Shown: positions 45,952 through 54,088 of the stretch, piece after piece
How positions within the stretch are numbered: the stretch's first letter is position 1
Layout of the letters: each line of letters opens with the position of its first letter
DNA from: Shewanella canadensis
GTDB lineage: Bacteria; Pseudomonadota; Gammaproteobacteria; Enterobacterales; Shewanellaceae
Assembly (NCBI RefSeq): GCF_003966225.1
Contig: NZ_RXNU01000001.1
Span: forward strand, 62,001 to 126,000
DNA: 64,000 bases
Reading direction: 5' to 3'
Position numbers and translations under genes: made by a program
The notes under the pieces: model-generated
Database searches by the model: none
Told to the model about the DNA's origin: nothing
The model's input: only the letters and a program-made list of their open reading frames with translations

Positions 45952-46063
45952 TATTTCGAAGGTAATAACCTAAGTGGTTGTTAAGTAGAGGTTCAGCTCG
46001 TGATGATAGAGTGAGTGATATGAAGAGTATTACTGTAAAACTCTGATCTTTAGGAAAGAGTGA

Positions 46064-46288
46064 ATGATAAAAAAATTGATGAACAGATCTATTATTTTAG
46101 CCAGTAGCCTTATTTTTTCGGCAAGCTCAGCTCTTGCATCCCCTCAAACAGCCGTTACCGCACAACTGATAAAATCAGAAACCGAAGGTTCAATGCTTAT
46201 CTGTGAATATAGAACCATGAAGCAAGTTCATTTTAAAGTCCTCTTTGCCAATCAGAGCTGTCCACTGGCGATACAGGTTGAGCATTAG
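46064..46288 (+). CDS. Small exported protein
   Basis: 74 residues, ATG at 46064 with AGGAAAG upstream. A clear signal peptide (to 'SSALA', residue about 26) is followed by about 48 residues holding two Cys ('MLICEYRT', 'NQSCPLAIQV') that could form a disulfide. Similar small Shewanella proteins are uncharacterised. Monocistronic. Confidence 0.6.
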   Translation: MIKKLMNRSIILASSLIFSASSALASPQTAVTAQLIKSETEGSMLICEYRTMKQVHFKVLFANQSCPLAIQVEH

Positions 46289-46377
46289 TCCTATTGGATT
46301 CATCTGATTGTTTGGCTGCCCAAGACAGCCAAGATTATTCTCTAACTCGCTTAGCACTCGATATGGTCAACAGCGAC

Positions 46378-46878
46378 CTACCACCGGACCTCGGCTAAGG
46401 GGTTATCGCCCTCGGCTATAATAGCTTTGACTATGTGATTCTCGCCATCGAGCAAGATGAGTCGTGGGACCCCGGCGTTGGCAAACTTGGCGTAGATACT
46501 GCGGTCACTATCGGCGACTAAGGGGAAGTTTATCTGATATTCATTGGCAAACTTATCCAGTGCCTCTTTGTTCTCTTCGCGACCAATACCTATGATATCC
46601 AGGTTGGGATCTAAAATAAGATCCGATGCCTGCAATGCTTTCATTGCCCGTTGAGAGTCGGGGCACCAGGTCGCAAACAGGACCAACAACTTGGCATTGT
46701 GTGATTCGGTGAGATCTATGTGATTACCTTGAGAATCGGTGAAATTCTTGACCGGAACGGGTTGGCCGGCGCTGACATAGGTCAGGTATTCAACTTTAGC
46801 CGTTTCAGAAACGGAGCTTGCACAACCTGAAATTGTGAGGGCCATAGTAACCATAAGTATTGCAGCTAGCTGTTTCAT
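46378..46878 (-). CDS. TlpA-like thioredoxin-fold lipoprotein with a single-Cys motif
   Basis: Start at the ATG 46878, with GGAG nine bases upstream. Lipobox 'TISGC' at about residue 19. The redoxin domain has 'LLVLFATWCPDSQRAMKAL': the usual WCxxC is WCPDS, so only one Cys remains. 'GIGREENKEALDKFANEYQINFPLVADSDRSIYAKFANAGVPRLILLD' is standard TlpA/ResA wording with the cis-Pro ('GVPR'). It may act as a peroxiredoxin-like or isomerase variant, not a normal dithiol reductase. Confidence 0.78.
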   Translation of the reverse strand: MKQLAAILMVTMALTISGCASSVSETAKVEYLTYVSAGQPVPVKNFTDSQGNHIDLTESHNAKLLVLFATWCPDSQRAMKALQASDLILDPNLDIIGIGREENKEALDKFANEYQINFPLVADSDRSIYAKFANAGVPRLILLDGENHIVKAIIAEGDNPLAEVRW

Positions 46879-47243
46879 CGGATCTCCATTCATTTGACTG
46901 CGAATAATATCAATCGGTATAAGCTAGCAAAATTCCACTTTCATGTATAAACAATTGTTCACTGTTGACAGATGTATGAGGAAAAACTAAGGTAGAGTCT
47001 CCACACTCCATTCCTGCTTGTTAAGTTGTTGATTAACAGTGGTTATCAAGGATAATAACGTGTTGTTAACACTCGCTAATACTTATTACTATCTATAGCC
47101 ACAATGGCGTAGATAGAGGTTATTTTTAGTCCCCCCCCTCATTTTTAGATCACACCATTGTGGCAATTCCATCTATTGTTCGGAAATTGGCCATGATACA
47201 GGGCTTGTTCCGGCTACATTCTCTCTGTTTTGGAATACCATAA
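46879..47243. other. Divergent intergenic region before the aromatic permease
   Basis: About 365 bases, AT-rich, no gene seen. A run of nine C/T-rich bases (CCCCCCCCTC, near 47132) is unusual. No clear TyrR box was recognised by eye. Confidence 0.4.
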
Positions 47244-48446
47244 ATGAATAAAAGTAAAATCTTCGGCAGCATGCTCATTATTGCCGGCACGACCATAGGT
47301 GCGGGTATGTTAGCCCTGCCTCTTGCCTCCTCGGGTCTGGGCTTCGGTGTCGCGAGTATTATTATGCTGCTCATCTGGTCGCTTATGACCTATACCGCCT
47401 TGCTGATGATCGAAGTGCACCAATTTGCCCCCGCCGATGCGACCCTACACACCTTGGCGTATAAACTGCTGGGCCGCAAAGGGCAGCTCATTGCCAGTTT
47501 CTCAATGATGTTTCTGTTTTATGCGTTATGTGCGGCCTATATCGCCGGTGGCGGTGAGCAGATCCATAGTAAGCTCACAAGCTGGTTTGAGCTGGATATC
47601 CCTATGCAGTTGGGGGCGATACTCTTCACCGTGTTAATTGGTACCGTAGTGGCGATTGGTACTCGCTCTGTCGATATGATTAACCGCAGCTTATTTTCCT
47701 TGAAGTTAATTGCCTTAGTCTTGATGTTGTTCCTGCTTTTGCCTCACGTGTCTGTCGATAACTTAGTGGCGCTGCCTGTGCATCAAGGGCTCGTATTAGC
47801 CTCATTGCCTGTGATTTTTACCTCGTTTGGTTTTCATGGTTCTATTCCATCTATTGTGCGTTACTTAGGGAAGGATACTAAGGCATTGAGGTGGATCATT
47901 GTGGTGGGCTCGGCACTGCCACTGGCGGTTTATCTGTTATGGATGCTGGCCAGCCAGGGGGTTCTGACACAAGGTGATTTAATGGGGAGTCAAAGCCTCA
48001 ATGGGTTCATCGGCTCTCTGAGCCGATTACTGCATGACCCTATGATAGCGAACACGGTATCGATATTTGCCGATCTCGCTCTGGCTACCTCATTTCTTGG
48101 TGTCAGTTTAGGCTTATATGACTTTATTGCAGACCTGTTGAAGCGCAGCACGAAGCCGAGCCATAGAGTTCAGGTCGCCCTGGTGACATTTATGCCGCCA
48201 TTGGGATTTGCGATGTTTTACCCTCAAGGATTTATCGCAGCTTTAGGCTACGCGGCATTTGCGTTAGTGGTACTGGCGATCTTCCTTCCGGTGGCTATGG
48301 TATCGACCCAGCGCAGACAAGTCGGGCTGGGGGGCTATCGGGTTAAAGGCGGATCATTGGGACTCGCATTAGTGACCTTAGCCGGTATTTTAATCATGAC
48401 AGTGCAACTGTTGCAGATGTTTGATGCTTTGCCTGCGGTGGCTTAG
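47244..48446 (+). CDS. Aromatic amino-acid permease (TyrP/Mtr, HAAAP family)
   Basis: 400 residues and about eleven hydrophobic helices. The opening 'SKIFGSMLIIAGTTIGAGMLALPLASSGLGF' is the HAAAP signature; 'TSFGFHGSIPSIVRYLGKD' and 'FLGVSLGLYDFIADLL' follow. It imports tyrosine (or tryptophan) with protons. TyrP is slightly favoured over Mtr by length and by the 'SIPSIVRYLG' block, but the substrate is not certain. Confidence 0.9.
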   Translation: MNKSKIFGSMLIIAGTTIGAGMLALPLASSGLGFGVASIIMLLIWSLMTYTALLMIEVHQFAPADATLHTLAYKLLGRKGQLIASFSMMFLFYALCAAYIAGGGEQIHSKLTSWFELDIPMQLGAILFTVLIGTVVAIGTRSVDMINRSLFSLKLIALVLMLFLLLPHVSVDNLVALPVHQGLVLASLPVIFTSFGFHGSIPSIVRYLGKDTKALRWIIVVGSALPLAVYLLWMLASQGVLTQGDLMGSQSLNGFIGSLSRLLHDPMIANTVSIFADLALATSFLGVSLGLYDFIADLLKRSTKPSHRVQVALVTFMPPLGFAMFYPQGFIAALGYAAFALVVLAIFLPVAMVSTQRRQVGLGGYRVKGGSLGLALVTLAGILIMTVQLLQMFDALPAVA

Positions 48447-48602
48447 TTGATTGCCAGATGAAGATATTGCGCTGGTTTGGGTAGTTATTGGCTGAAAAAT
48501 GGCTGATTAAGCATTTATTTGCTTTAACGGATTGTTTTTTAGTCATTTGGTTCATATGGGGCTTTACATTGAACTCAAGTATCCCTATTATCAGCGGCGT
48601 TC

Positions 48603-48693
48603 GGAGGGATGGCAGAGTGGTCGAATGCACCGGTCTTGAAAACCGGCACGGGTTTATAGCCCGTCTAGGGTTCAAATCCCTATCCCTCCGCCA
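48603..48693 (+). tRNA. tRNA-Ser (anticodon UGA)
   Basis: Acceptor GGAGGGA (48603-48609) pairs with TCCCTCC (48683-48689), discriminator G, encoded CCA (48691-48693). Anticodon stem CCGGT/ACCGG encloses the loop CTTGAAA with anticodon TGA at 48637-48639. A long variable arm (CACGGGTTTATAGCCCGT) and T-loop GGTTCAAATCC confirm a serine tRNA. Confidence 0.97.
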
Positions 48694-48705
48694 CATTTAG
48701 ATTAA

Positions 48706-48732
48706 GGGCTACTCGAAAGAGTAGCCCTTTTT
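48706..48732 (+). terminator. Terminator of tRNA-Ser
   Basis: GGGCTACTC-GAAA-GAGTAGCCC (48706-48727), a perfect 9-bp stem with a GAAA tetraloop, followed by five T. Confidence 0.92.
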
Positions 48733-48779
48733 CGTATACTCAATTTGGAACCCTAGGGTTCCAATTGTTTGAAGTCAGC

Positions 48780-49341
48780 TATCCCGGTGCCACATTCAAG
48801 ACGAAAGGCTACTCGAAAGAGTAGCCTTTTTTCGTATGCACGAAGTTAAAAATGGGATTTGTAGCCCATTCAGGTGAAGCCCCAAGCACTTCTTATAACA
48901 AAGAGTGCTTGGGGCTTTTTCGTATATTCAATTTAGAACCCTAGGGTTCCTATTGTTTGAATCAGCTATCCCGGTGCCACATTCAAGACGAAAGGCTACT
49001 CGAAAGAGTAGCCTTTTTTCGTATGCACGAAGTTAAAAATGGGATTTGTAGCCCATTCAGGTGAAGCCACAAGCACTTCTTATAACAAAGAGTGCTTGGG
49101 GCTTTTTCGTATATTCAATTTAGAACCCTAGGGTTCCTATTGTTTGAATCAGCTATCCCGGTGCCACATTCAAGACGAAAGGCTACTCGAAAGAGTAGCC
49201 TTTTTTCGTATGCACGAAGTTAAAAATGGGATTTGTAGCCCATTCAGGTGAAGCCCCAAGCACTTCTTATAACAAAGAGTGCTTGGGGCTTTTTCGTATA
49301 TTCAATTTAGAACCATAGGGTTCCTATTGTTTGAAGTCATC
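48780..49341 (+). repeat. Three 187-bp tandem repeats that start with tRNA 3'-end-like sequence
   Basis: Units begin at 48780, 48967 and 49154 (period 187, the last one base longer). Each opens TATCCCGGTGCCACATT, resembling the tRNA-Ser 3' end (TATCCCTCCGCCACATT at 48681). Each unit holds two terminator-like hairpins: GGCTACTC-GAAA-GAGTAGCC plus T run, and AGCCCCAAGCAC...GTGCTTGGGGCT plus T run. It also contains the palindrome GAACCCTAGGGTTC (changed to CCATAGGG in unit 3) and, in unit 2, one base change in the second stem. The stretch directly after the tRNA is a shortened unit lacking the second hairpin. Confidence 0.93.
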
Positions 49342-49650
49342 TATCCCAGCGCCCCGATCTTTCATCGAGAGTCAGATGAAGCCCCAAGCGCTTCTTATAA
49401 AAAAGAATGCTATCCCTTCGCCATCTATTTCAGTGCAAAGTAGATATCGGTGACACGTTCACTCGGGGGAAGTGCCTGCCGATAAGGTTTACGTTTTAAG
49501 TGCATTAATAATCAAAGAGACGGTATGAGTACGATTAGGGATAAAAGTCTTTTTGATTGTGTTATGCATGAATTGCAAATGATTCTTCTAATTTGTGGGT
49601 AAAAGAAAGTCGATTACTATATTTGCAAAGTGTGATTTGAAACGATGGCA
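49342..49650. repeat. Decayed ends of the tRNA-linked repeat array and empty intergenic DNA
   Basis: TATCCCAGCGCC at 49342 and TATCCCTTCGCCA at 49411 are two further tRNA-end-like words; between them is a damaged copy of the GCCCCAAGC hairpin. The remainder to 49650 holds no gene I can support. Confidence 0.6.
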
Positions 49651-49678
49651 CCATACTTTAACTGCAGTTAAAGTATGG
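49651..49678. promoter_or_regulatory. Perfect 28-bp palindrome upstream of the first LysR gene
   Basis: CCATACTTTAACTG followed directly by CAGTTAAAGTATGG, with no spacer. It ends 34 bases before the LysR start and is followed by no T run, so an operator (perhaps for autoregulation) is likelier than a terminator. Confidence 0.7.
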
Positions 49679-49712
49679 CGCATGCAGCAAAAAATATTTC
49701 CGGAATACACTC

Positions 49713-50657
49713 ATGAAAAAAATTGATCACCTTGATTCCTTTACATTATCCGTATTTGTAGAGCTTTATGAACAAAAGAGTGGAACCGCTGCAGCCTCAA
49801 AGTTAGCGATAACCCAGTCAAAAGTAAGCCGAACATTGACGTCCCTTCGTCATATTTTTGAAAATGAACTTTTTATTAGACAGCAGCATGGCATGAAACC
49901 AAATCATCTGGCTGACAGACTCTACCCCCTAGCCAAAACGTTAGTCGCGAACTATCGCTCACTGGCTCACACCATGGAGATCACTGTAGCAGAAAATAAG
50001 GCGGTTAATGTTGCTGCTCAGGGGAATTTTCATAACATAATTTTTGACTGCTTGAATCAAATTACTAACGGTGAAGGGGCTCAGTTTTCTTTCGAACTAC
50101 ACACAATTGCATCAGACTTTCAGAAAAAATTGGTTAACGGCGTCTTTGATTATTGTATAGCTGTCAACCCAGCCCAAGCGGACGGCATCACCCAGTATGA
50201 AATAGGAGAAATAGGCCGCTATTTCTTGGTAGCAAAGAAAGGGCACCCTGTCTTCAATTCTAAAATCACACTAGAGAGCATTCTCAAATATAAAGTAGCC
50301 ATATCAAATTATGCTTTAGACGAGCAGAAAATGCCCCGTATCGATAAGATTGCCTACCAGAAAAAAATCCCAATCACCGTTGCACTAAAAATTTCTGACA
50401 TGAGACTACTTCTTGATTATCTCGAGCTTGGTGACAGTGTAGGATTGGTGGCAGGATCTGTTTTTCTTCATACTCTGCAAGAAAGATCGGATCTTGAGTT
50501 CCTCGACATTACTGAATTATCAACTAACTTGTTTAGTGAGACATCCACCTACAAAGAACTTAAATACTATTTACTGGCAAATGACTCTAGCGATGATATT
50601 TTAGCATTGAAGTTGACTGAGAAGTTGCGGGAGCATTTTTATAATGATAACCAGTGA
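49713..50657 (+). CDS. LysR-family regulator 1
   Basis: 314 residues. N-terminal winged helix: 'LSVFVELYEQKSGTAAASKLAITQSKVSRTLTSLRHIFENELFIRQQHGMKPNHLADRLYP'. The C-terminal two-lobed effector domain is typical in length, ending near residue 310. It resembles LysR 2 at 57.2 kb in the stretch 'NELFIR..HG..PN..AD..YP.AK'. Its effector is unknown. It lies about 900 bases before the split-Soret cytochrome on the same strand. Confidence 0.88.
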   Translation: MKKIDHLDSFTLSVFVELYEQKSGTAAASKLAITQSKVSRTLTSLRHIFENELFIRQQHGMKPNHLADRLYPLAKTLVANYRSLAHTMEITVAENKAVNVAAQGNFHNIIFDCLNQITNGEGAQFSFELHTIASDFQKKLVNGVFDYCIAVNPAQADGITQYEIGEIGRYFLVAKKGHPVFNSKITLESILKYKVAISNYALDEQKMPRIDKIAYQKKIPITVALKISDMRLLLDYLELGDSVGLVAGSVFLHTLQERSDLEFLDITELSTNLFSETSTYKELKYYLLANDSSDDILALKLTEKLREHFYNDNQ

Positions 50658-51553
50658 TATTCGTCTTTGTTGATCAAATTACCATCCAGGCCGCTCTGTC
50701 CCATAGGCTTTCCAAGCTTAGAGGTCACTCCCTATTTGCAATGCCTGAATGTCTGTTAAAGCCATATCGTTGCCTTCCGTGTACCAAAACACCTGAAAAT
50801 TGAGTTTTCTCCCTGTTTCTTGCTCGCCAAATCTTGCCAAGGAGTTCAATTTTCAAGTGAATCATGTGGCCGCACTGTAAATTGTTACACATGAAGTTCA
50901 TCGACTGACATGGATTCACCGCCTCAGATATCACTAACGGTAAAGAGGGTGATTAGACTGATGCTTCTTGCCTTTACGCCGCAAGTTCAATTTAAGCTAG
51001 CAATACACGTTTATGGTTGTATAACTTTTCCGAGCTTATACGGATTTGAAAGAGCTTGCTCCCCCTCCGTATGCCGGATATTTTCCTACGTGCTCCTGAA
51101 GCGAAGCTGTAACGGAGTCATCCAGACAATGACCAGACAGATAACGCAAGACAGATGGGCAGATGCCAACGATTTGCTTATGAGATATTTTTTAACGAGA
51201 TCTTTGGGGATCTTATGTTTCAAACAGATGTCTGCAAACATCTCCTTAAAATTTTCAGGTCGCATAAGTACTTAATATTTATCTCTTCCATACCACCGAA
51301 CCTACCCTTCCAGTTGTAATAGGCTACCTCTTAAATACCATAATCTCGGCAGACCTCCTTGATAATTTAGTTATCAGAATTGTTGAAATTTTGTTTGTAA
51401 ACGTTTTGTCGGTCACAATTTGTTTTCTGCTTTAGGGCTATCATCTTTTTCGCAGGGAATGGCTAAGCTGTTGTTTTTTAAGATATTTATAATTGGGAAA
51501 TGCAATTCATCACTATGTTGAAATGCAGATTTTCAATAACTGGAGAGATGATT
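50658..51553. other. Long non-coding gap before the split-Soret cytochrome
   Basis: About 900 bases. Short frames exist (50725-50934 minus, 50910-51275 plus, and a minus frame opening 'MRPENFKEMFADICLKHKIPKDL' near 51264), but none has family features, and they are best read as remnants of an inserted or decayed gene. The last 150 bases should hold the promoter of the downstream gene. Confidence 0.45.
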
Positions 51554-52477
51554 ATGAATTTAGATAGACGTCAGGCGATGGGAAAGATTGTTGGTTTTGC
51601 CGGTGCCGCCGCTGTGTCACCCGCCGTGTTCGCCGCTGATACATGTCCGGTCGATGGTGCTATCGGTTTGGGTAGTAACGGTAAAGATTTAGCAGATAAC
51701 TTACTGGGATATATTGAGCTGGATCCTTTTGCAGTCGCCAAACGTGCCTATGAAGGCTATTTTCGTGGTGGTTGTATGTATGGTGTATTCAATGCCGTAG
51801 TTAAGGAACTTGCCGCTCAAGGGCATGAGGATGCCTGTAATTTTGCCGCCATCCCAACCAATATCACTGTCTATGGTGGCTCCGGCGTTAAGGGGTGGGG
51901 TTCTATCTGTGGCTGCGTCAATGCCGCGGCTATGATTATTAACATTCTAGGCGGTGTCGATCAGTTCCAGGTTATCAGTGCTGTCAACCGTTACTATGAA
52001 AAGACTCCTATGCCTCGTGGCGATGATAAGTTTCTGAATTATATCGGTGCGCCGATTATGCACAATGATGCTGGTGAGTTGTTATCAGCTGATATGATTG
52101 GCCAGTCGGTCGCCGGCTCCATCTTGTGTCACACCTCGGTCTCACACTGGTCTGCCACGAGTAAGCTTGGTGGGAAGCATAAAGCCAAGTATGAGCGTTG
52201 TGCTCAGGTAACGGCAGAAATAGCATTCAAGACGGTCGAATTTTTAAACCTTGCGCTCAAAGGCGAGCTAGCAACCGATCCTGAGTTTGAGATACATGCT
52301 CAAGGCAATGATGACTGTTCCGGTTGCCATACTGGCACCAAGCGTGAGCCTGATACCTACATTGGTTCGGATGTGAATTCCTATATGGAATGTCAGACCT
52401 GTCACGCACCACATGATGTTACGTCCGGTCTGACTGGCATGCACGCGGATGCGACTTGTAGCACTTGCCACAACTAA
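51554..52477 (+). CDS. Split-Soret-type triheme cytochrome (C_GCAxxG_C_C family)
   Basis: Start ATG at 51554, six bases after GGAGAG. A Tat-type signal 'DRRQAMGKIVGFAGAAAVSPAVFA' precedes the C_GCAxxG_C_C domain, seen as 'RGGCMYGVFNAVV', 'GWGSICGCVNAAAMIINI', 'SILCHTSVSHW' and 'KYERCAQVTAEIAF'. The C-terminus adds three CXXCH sites (CSGCH, CQTCH, CSTCH). Such proteins are exported and are usually found near anaerobic respiration genes; their redox partner is not established. A lipoprotein gene follows after ten bases. Confidence 0.85.
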   Translation: MNLDRRQAMGKIVGFAGAAAVSPAVFAADTCPVDGAIGLGSNGKDLADNLLGYIELDPFAVAKRAYEGYFRGGCMYGVFNAVVKELAAQGHEDACNFAAIPTNITVYGGSGVKGWGSICGCVNAAAMIINILGGVDQFQVISAVNRYYEKTPMPRGDDKFLNYIGAPIMHNDAGELLSADMIGQSVAGSILCHTSVSHWSATSKLGGKHKAKYERCAQVTAEIAFKTVEFLNLALKGELATDPEFEIHAQGNDDCSGCHTGTKREPDTYIGSDVNSYMECQTCHAPHDVTSGLTGMHADATCSTCHN

Positions 52478-52487
52478 GGGAGTTCTT

Positions 52488-53033
52488 ATGCGTAAATTAC
52501 TTATAACCGCTTCCCTGGCACTGCTGTTGTCTGCCTGTGGTTCCGATGATGATGTGAGCGTTGAGCCAATTGATCCGGTTGATCCAGTTGTTCCGGTAGA
52601 GCCGACTGATCCTATATCTGCGAGTGTCACCATAGATCAGGCTAACGAGATTAGAGTCTTCATCGGGTCGGTTGATCCTCAAAGCTTCGCCATCGCCTTT
52701 ACCTTGACTGATGCAGATAGTCAGGTGGTTACTGATGCCGGTAGCGATTTCGAGGTGATGTACCTGAGTATGCCTGCCGAGATAACTTCGGCGTTTAGCA
52801 TGCCCTGGCATAATGCATCTAAATATGGCTGCGATGCAGAAGAGTCTGATTGTATCGATACACTGGTTGAAGTAAGTCCTGGCTCTTATACCTTCACTCC
52901 TGCCAGTCAACCTGTCTTCAATATGGAGACTCAAACCTTAAGGCTATCTGTTATGGTTGCTGGCGCGTTAGCGCAAAGCAAACCAGAAATAGTAAAACCC
53001 ATAGGTAAACATTTTTGGTTACCGGCGAGTTAG
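52488..53033 (+). CDS. Lipoprotein paired with the split-Soret cytochrome
   Basis: Start ATG 52488 (GGGAG upstream). Lipobox 'LLSACGS'; then an acidic, Val/Pro/Asp-rich linker ('EPIDPVDPVVPVEPTDP') and a beta-rich domain with 'ADSQVVTDAGSDFEVMYL' and two Cys (CDAEESDC). No family recognised; the layout recalls the periplasmic/outer-membrane proteins that accompany OmcA/MtrC-like cytochromes. Its C-terminus was rewritten by a 62-bp duplication. Confidence 0.7.
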   Translation: MRKLLITASLALLLSACGSDDDVSVEPIDPVDPVVPVEPTDPISASVTIDQANEIRVFIGSVDPQSFAIAFTLTDADSQVVTDAGSDFEVMYLSMPAEITSAFSMPWHNASKYGCDAEESDCIDTLVEVSPGSYTFTPASQPVFNMETQTLRLSVMVAGALAQSKPEIVKPIGKHFWLPAS

Positions 53034-53063
53034 CGCAAAGCAAACCAGAAATAACAAAACCTT
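52955..53063 (+). repeat. 62-bp tandem duplication across the lipoprotein 3' end
   Basis: GGTTGCTGGCGCGTTAGCGC (52955) recurs as GGTTACCGGCGAGTTAGCGC (53017), both followed by AAAGCAAACCAGAAATA. Period 62 is not a multiple of three, so the gene now stops in the second unit, in a different frame. Confidence 0.8.
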
Positions 53064-53082
53064 CAATGAGTTAAAGCAACTG

Positions 53083-53115
53083 AAACCACCGTTCCTAGAA
53101 GCGGTGGTTTTTTGT
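53083..53115 (+). terminator. Terminator after the split-Soret/lipoprotein operon
   Basis: AAACCACCG pairs with GCGGTGGTTT around a TTCCTAGAA-type loop, followed by a T run. Confidence 0.88.
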
Positions 53116-53550
53116 GTTTTGGTGATTGTATTTATTGTGTAATGAGTGGTTTTCTTTTTAATTTTAGTTGCTTAGGATGTATCGTTAGACTCGATGATTT
53201 CGATTGCCAGATACCTTCGCCAGTGGACATTTGGTTTGACTGGTTAGTTTATCGAAGTACTCCCGGATCCTGATGATAAGTGTGATGGCTGTTCGTGCAG
53301 CCTATCCATCAGTTAGAAGCGTATTTACCTAAGAAGAAAGTGGTTGGCGACCTTGATAAGCCTGCGCGATACCCAAAGTTGGAAATCTAAGGGAGTTACA
53401 CATTGCAAATTCTAGGCTTCATTAGATTGGCAGATTAATGAGACTAAGCTTAATTTTGAGACATAAAGCAATTTCATTCTAGGGATTGTTAAGTCATTGA
53501 TTTTGAAGATTGCTGACAGACCATCAGTGGGTAGCCTTAGTCCTTATGCT
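53116..53550. other. Gap between convergent cytochrome operons
   Basis: About 435 bases; I see no gene, RNA or repeat that I can support here. Confidence 0.5.
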
Positions 53551-53585
53551 AAAAATAAAAATGTCACTCTACAGAATAGAGTGAC
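53551..53585 (-). terminator. Terminator of the NrfBCD-like operon
   Basis: GTCACTCT (53563-53570) pairs with AGAGTGAC (53578-53585). On the minus strand it is followed by TTTTTATTTTT, so it ends transcripts from the small tetraheme cytochrome about 190 bases upstream. Confidence 0.75.
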
Positions 53586-53775
53586 GAACCCATTTGGAGG
53601 TTGGGTACAAAAATTAATAACGGCTATTAATCCTGTAAATTTAATGTGGCTACCTGCCCAATAACTTCCCTGTGAACTCGCTGAAATGAAGGGATTAACA
53701 CTTCAACGAAATCAATTAGCCATGATGAGGTATGGCTAATTAATTCATTCATTGCACGTTAATTAATCACCATTA

Positions 53776-54066
53776 TTAGTGACAATTAACGCAAGAATCG
53801 CTAAGTTTTACTTCATCGTGAGCAAGGTGACAATTACTGCATTCTAAAACATCATGGTGTCGTTGATGCGTTTCGTCAGCAAAGTCACTCAAGGGGCCAT
53901 GACACTCAACACATGAACTATTTTCATGAACCATGTCATCAGATGGTTCACCGTTAATATGACAAGATTCGCAACCACTCATTTCAGCATGGGTATCTGC
54001 TATAGGTTCTGCAACTACGTAACCTGATAATATTAATAGAAATGTTAATCCTAAAATTCTAAGCAT
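53776..54066 (-). CDS. Small periplasmic tetraheme cytochrome c
   Basis: 96 residues with a signal peptide (to 'VVAEP') and four CXXCH sites (CESCH, CVECH, CSNCH, CVNCH). The size and 'MSGCESCHINGEPSDDMVHEN.SCVECHG' pattern match the Shewanella small tetraheme cytochrome and the cytochrome domain of fumarate reductase FccA. It would carry electrons across the periplasm. It is the last gene of an operon with NrfB/C/D-like proteins, 22 bases from the NrfD-like gene. Confidence 0.92.
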   Translation of the reverse strand: MLRILGLTFLLILSGYVVAEPIADTHAEMSGCESCHINGEPSDDMVHENSSCVECHGPLSDFADETHQRHHDVLECSNCHLAHDEVKLSDSCVNCH

Positions 54067-54088
54067 GTAATAAACTCCTGGTATTGGT

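Noticed and set aside
48780..49341. CRISPR array
   Set aside because: The unit is 187 bp with no unique spacers; whole units repeat, so it is a tandem repeat tied to the tRNA gene.
50725..51275. Genes or an insertion sequence in the 900-bp gap
   Set aside because: Short frames without recognisable domains or terminal inverted repeats; a transposase remnant could not be shown.
53776..54066. Fumarate reductase FccA fragment
   Set aside because: The ORF ends cleanly after the fourth haem and no flavoprotein domain follows, so it is a stand-alone small tetraheme cytochrome.
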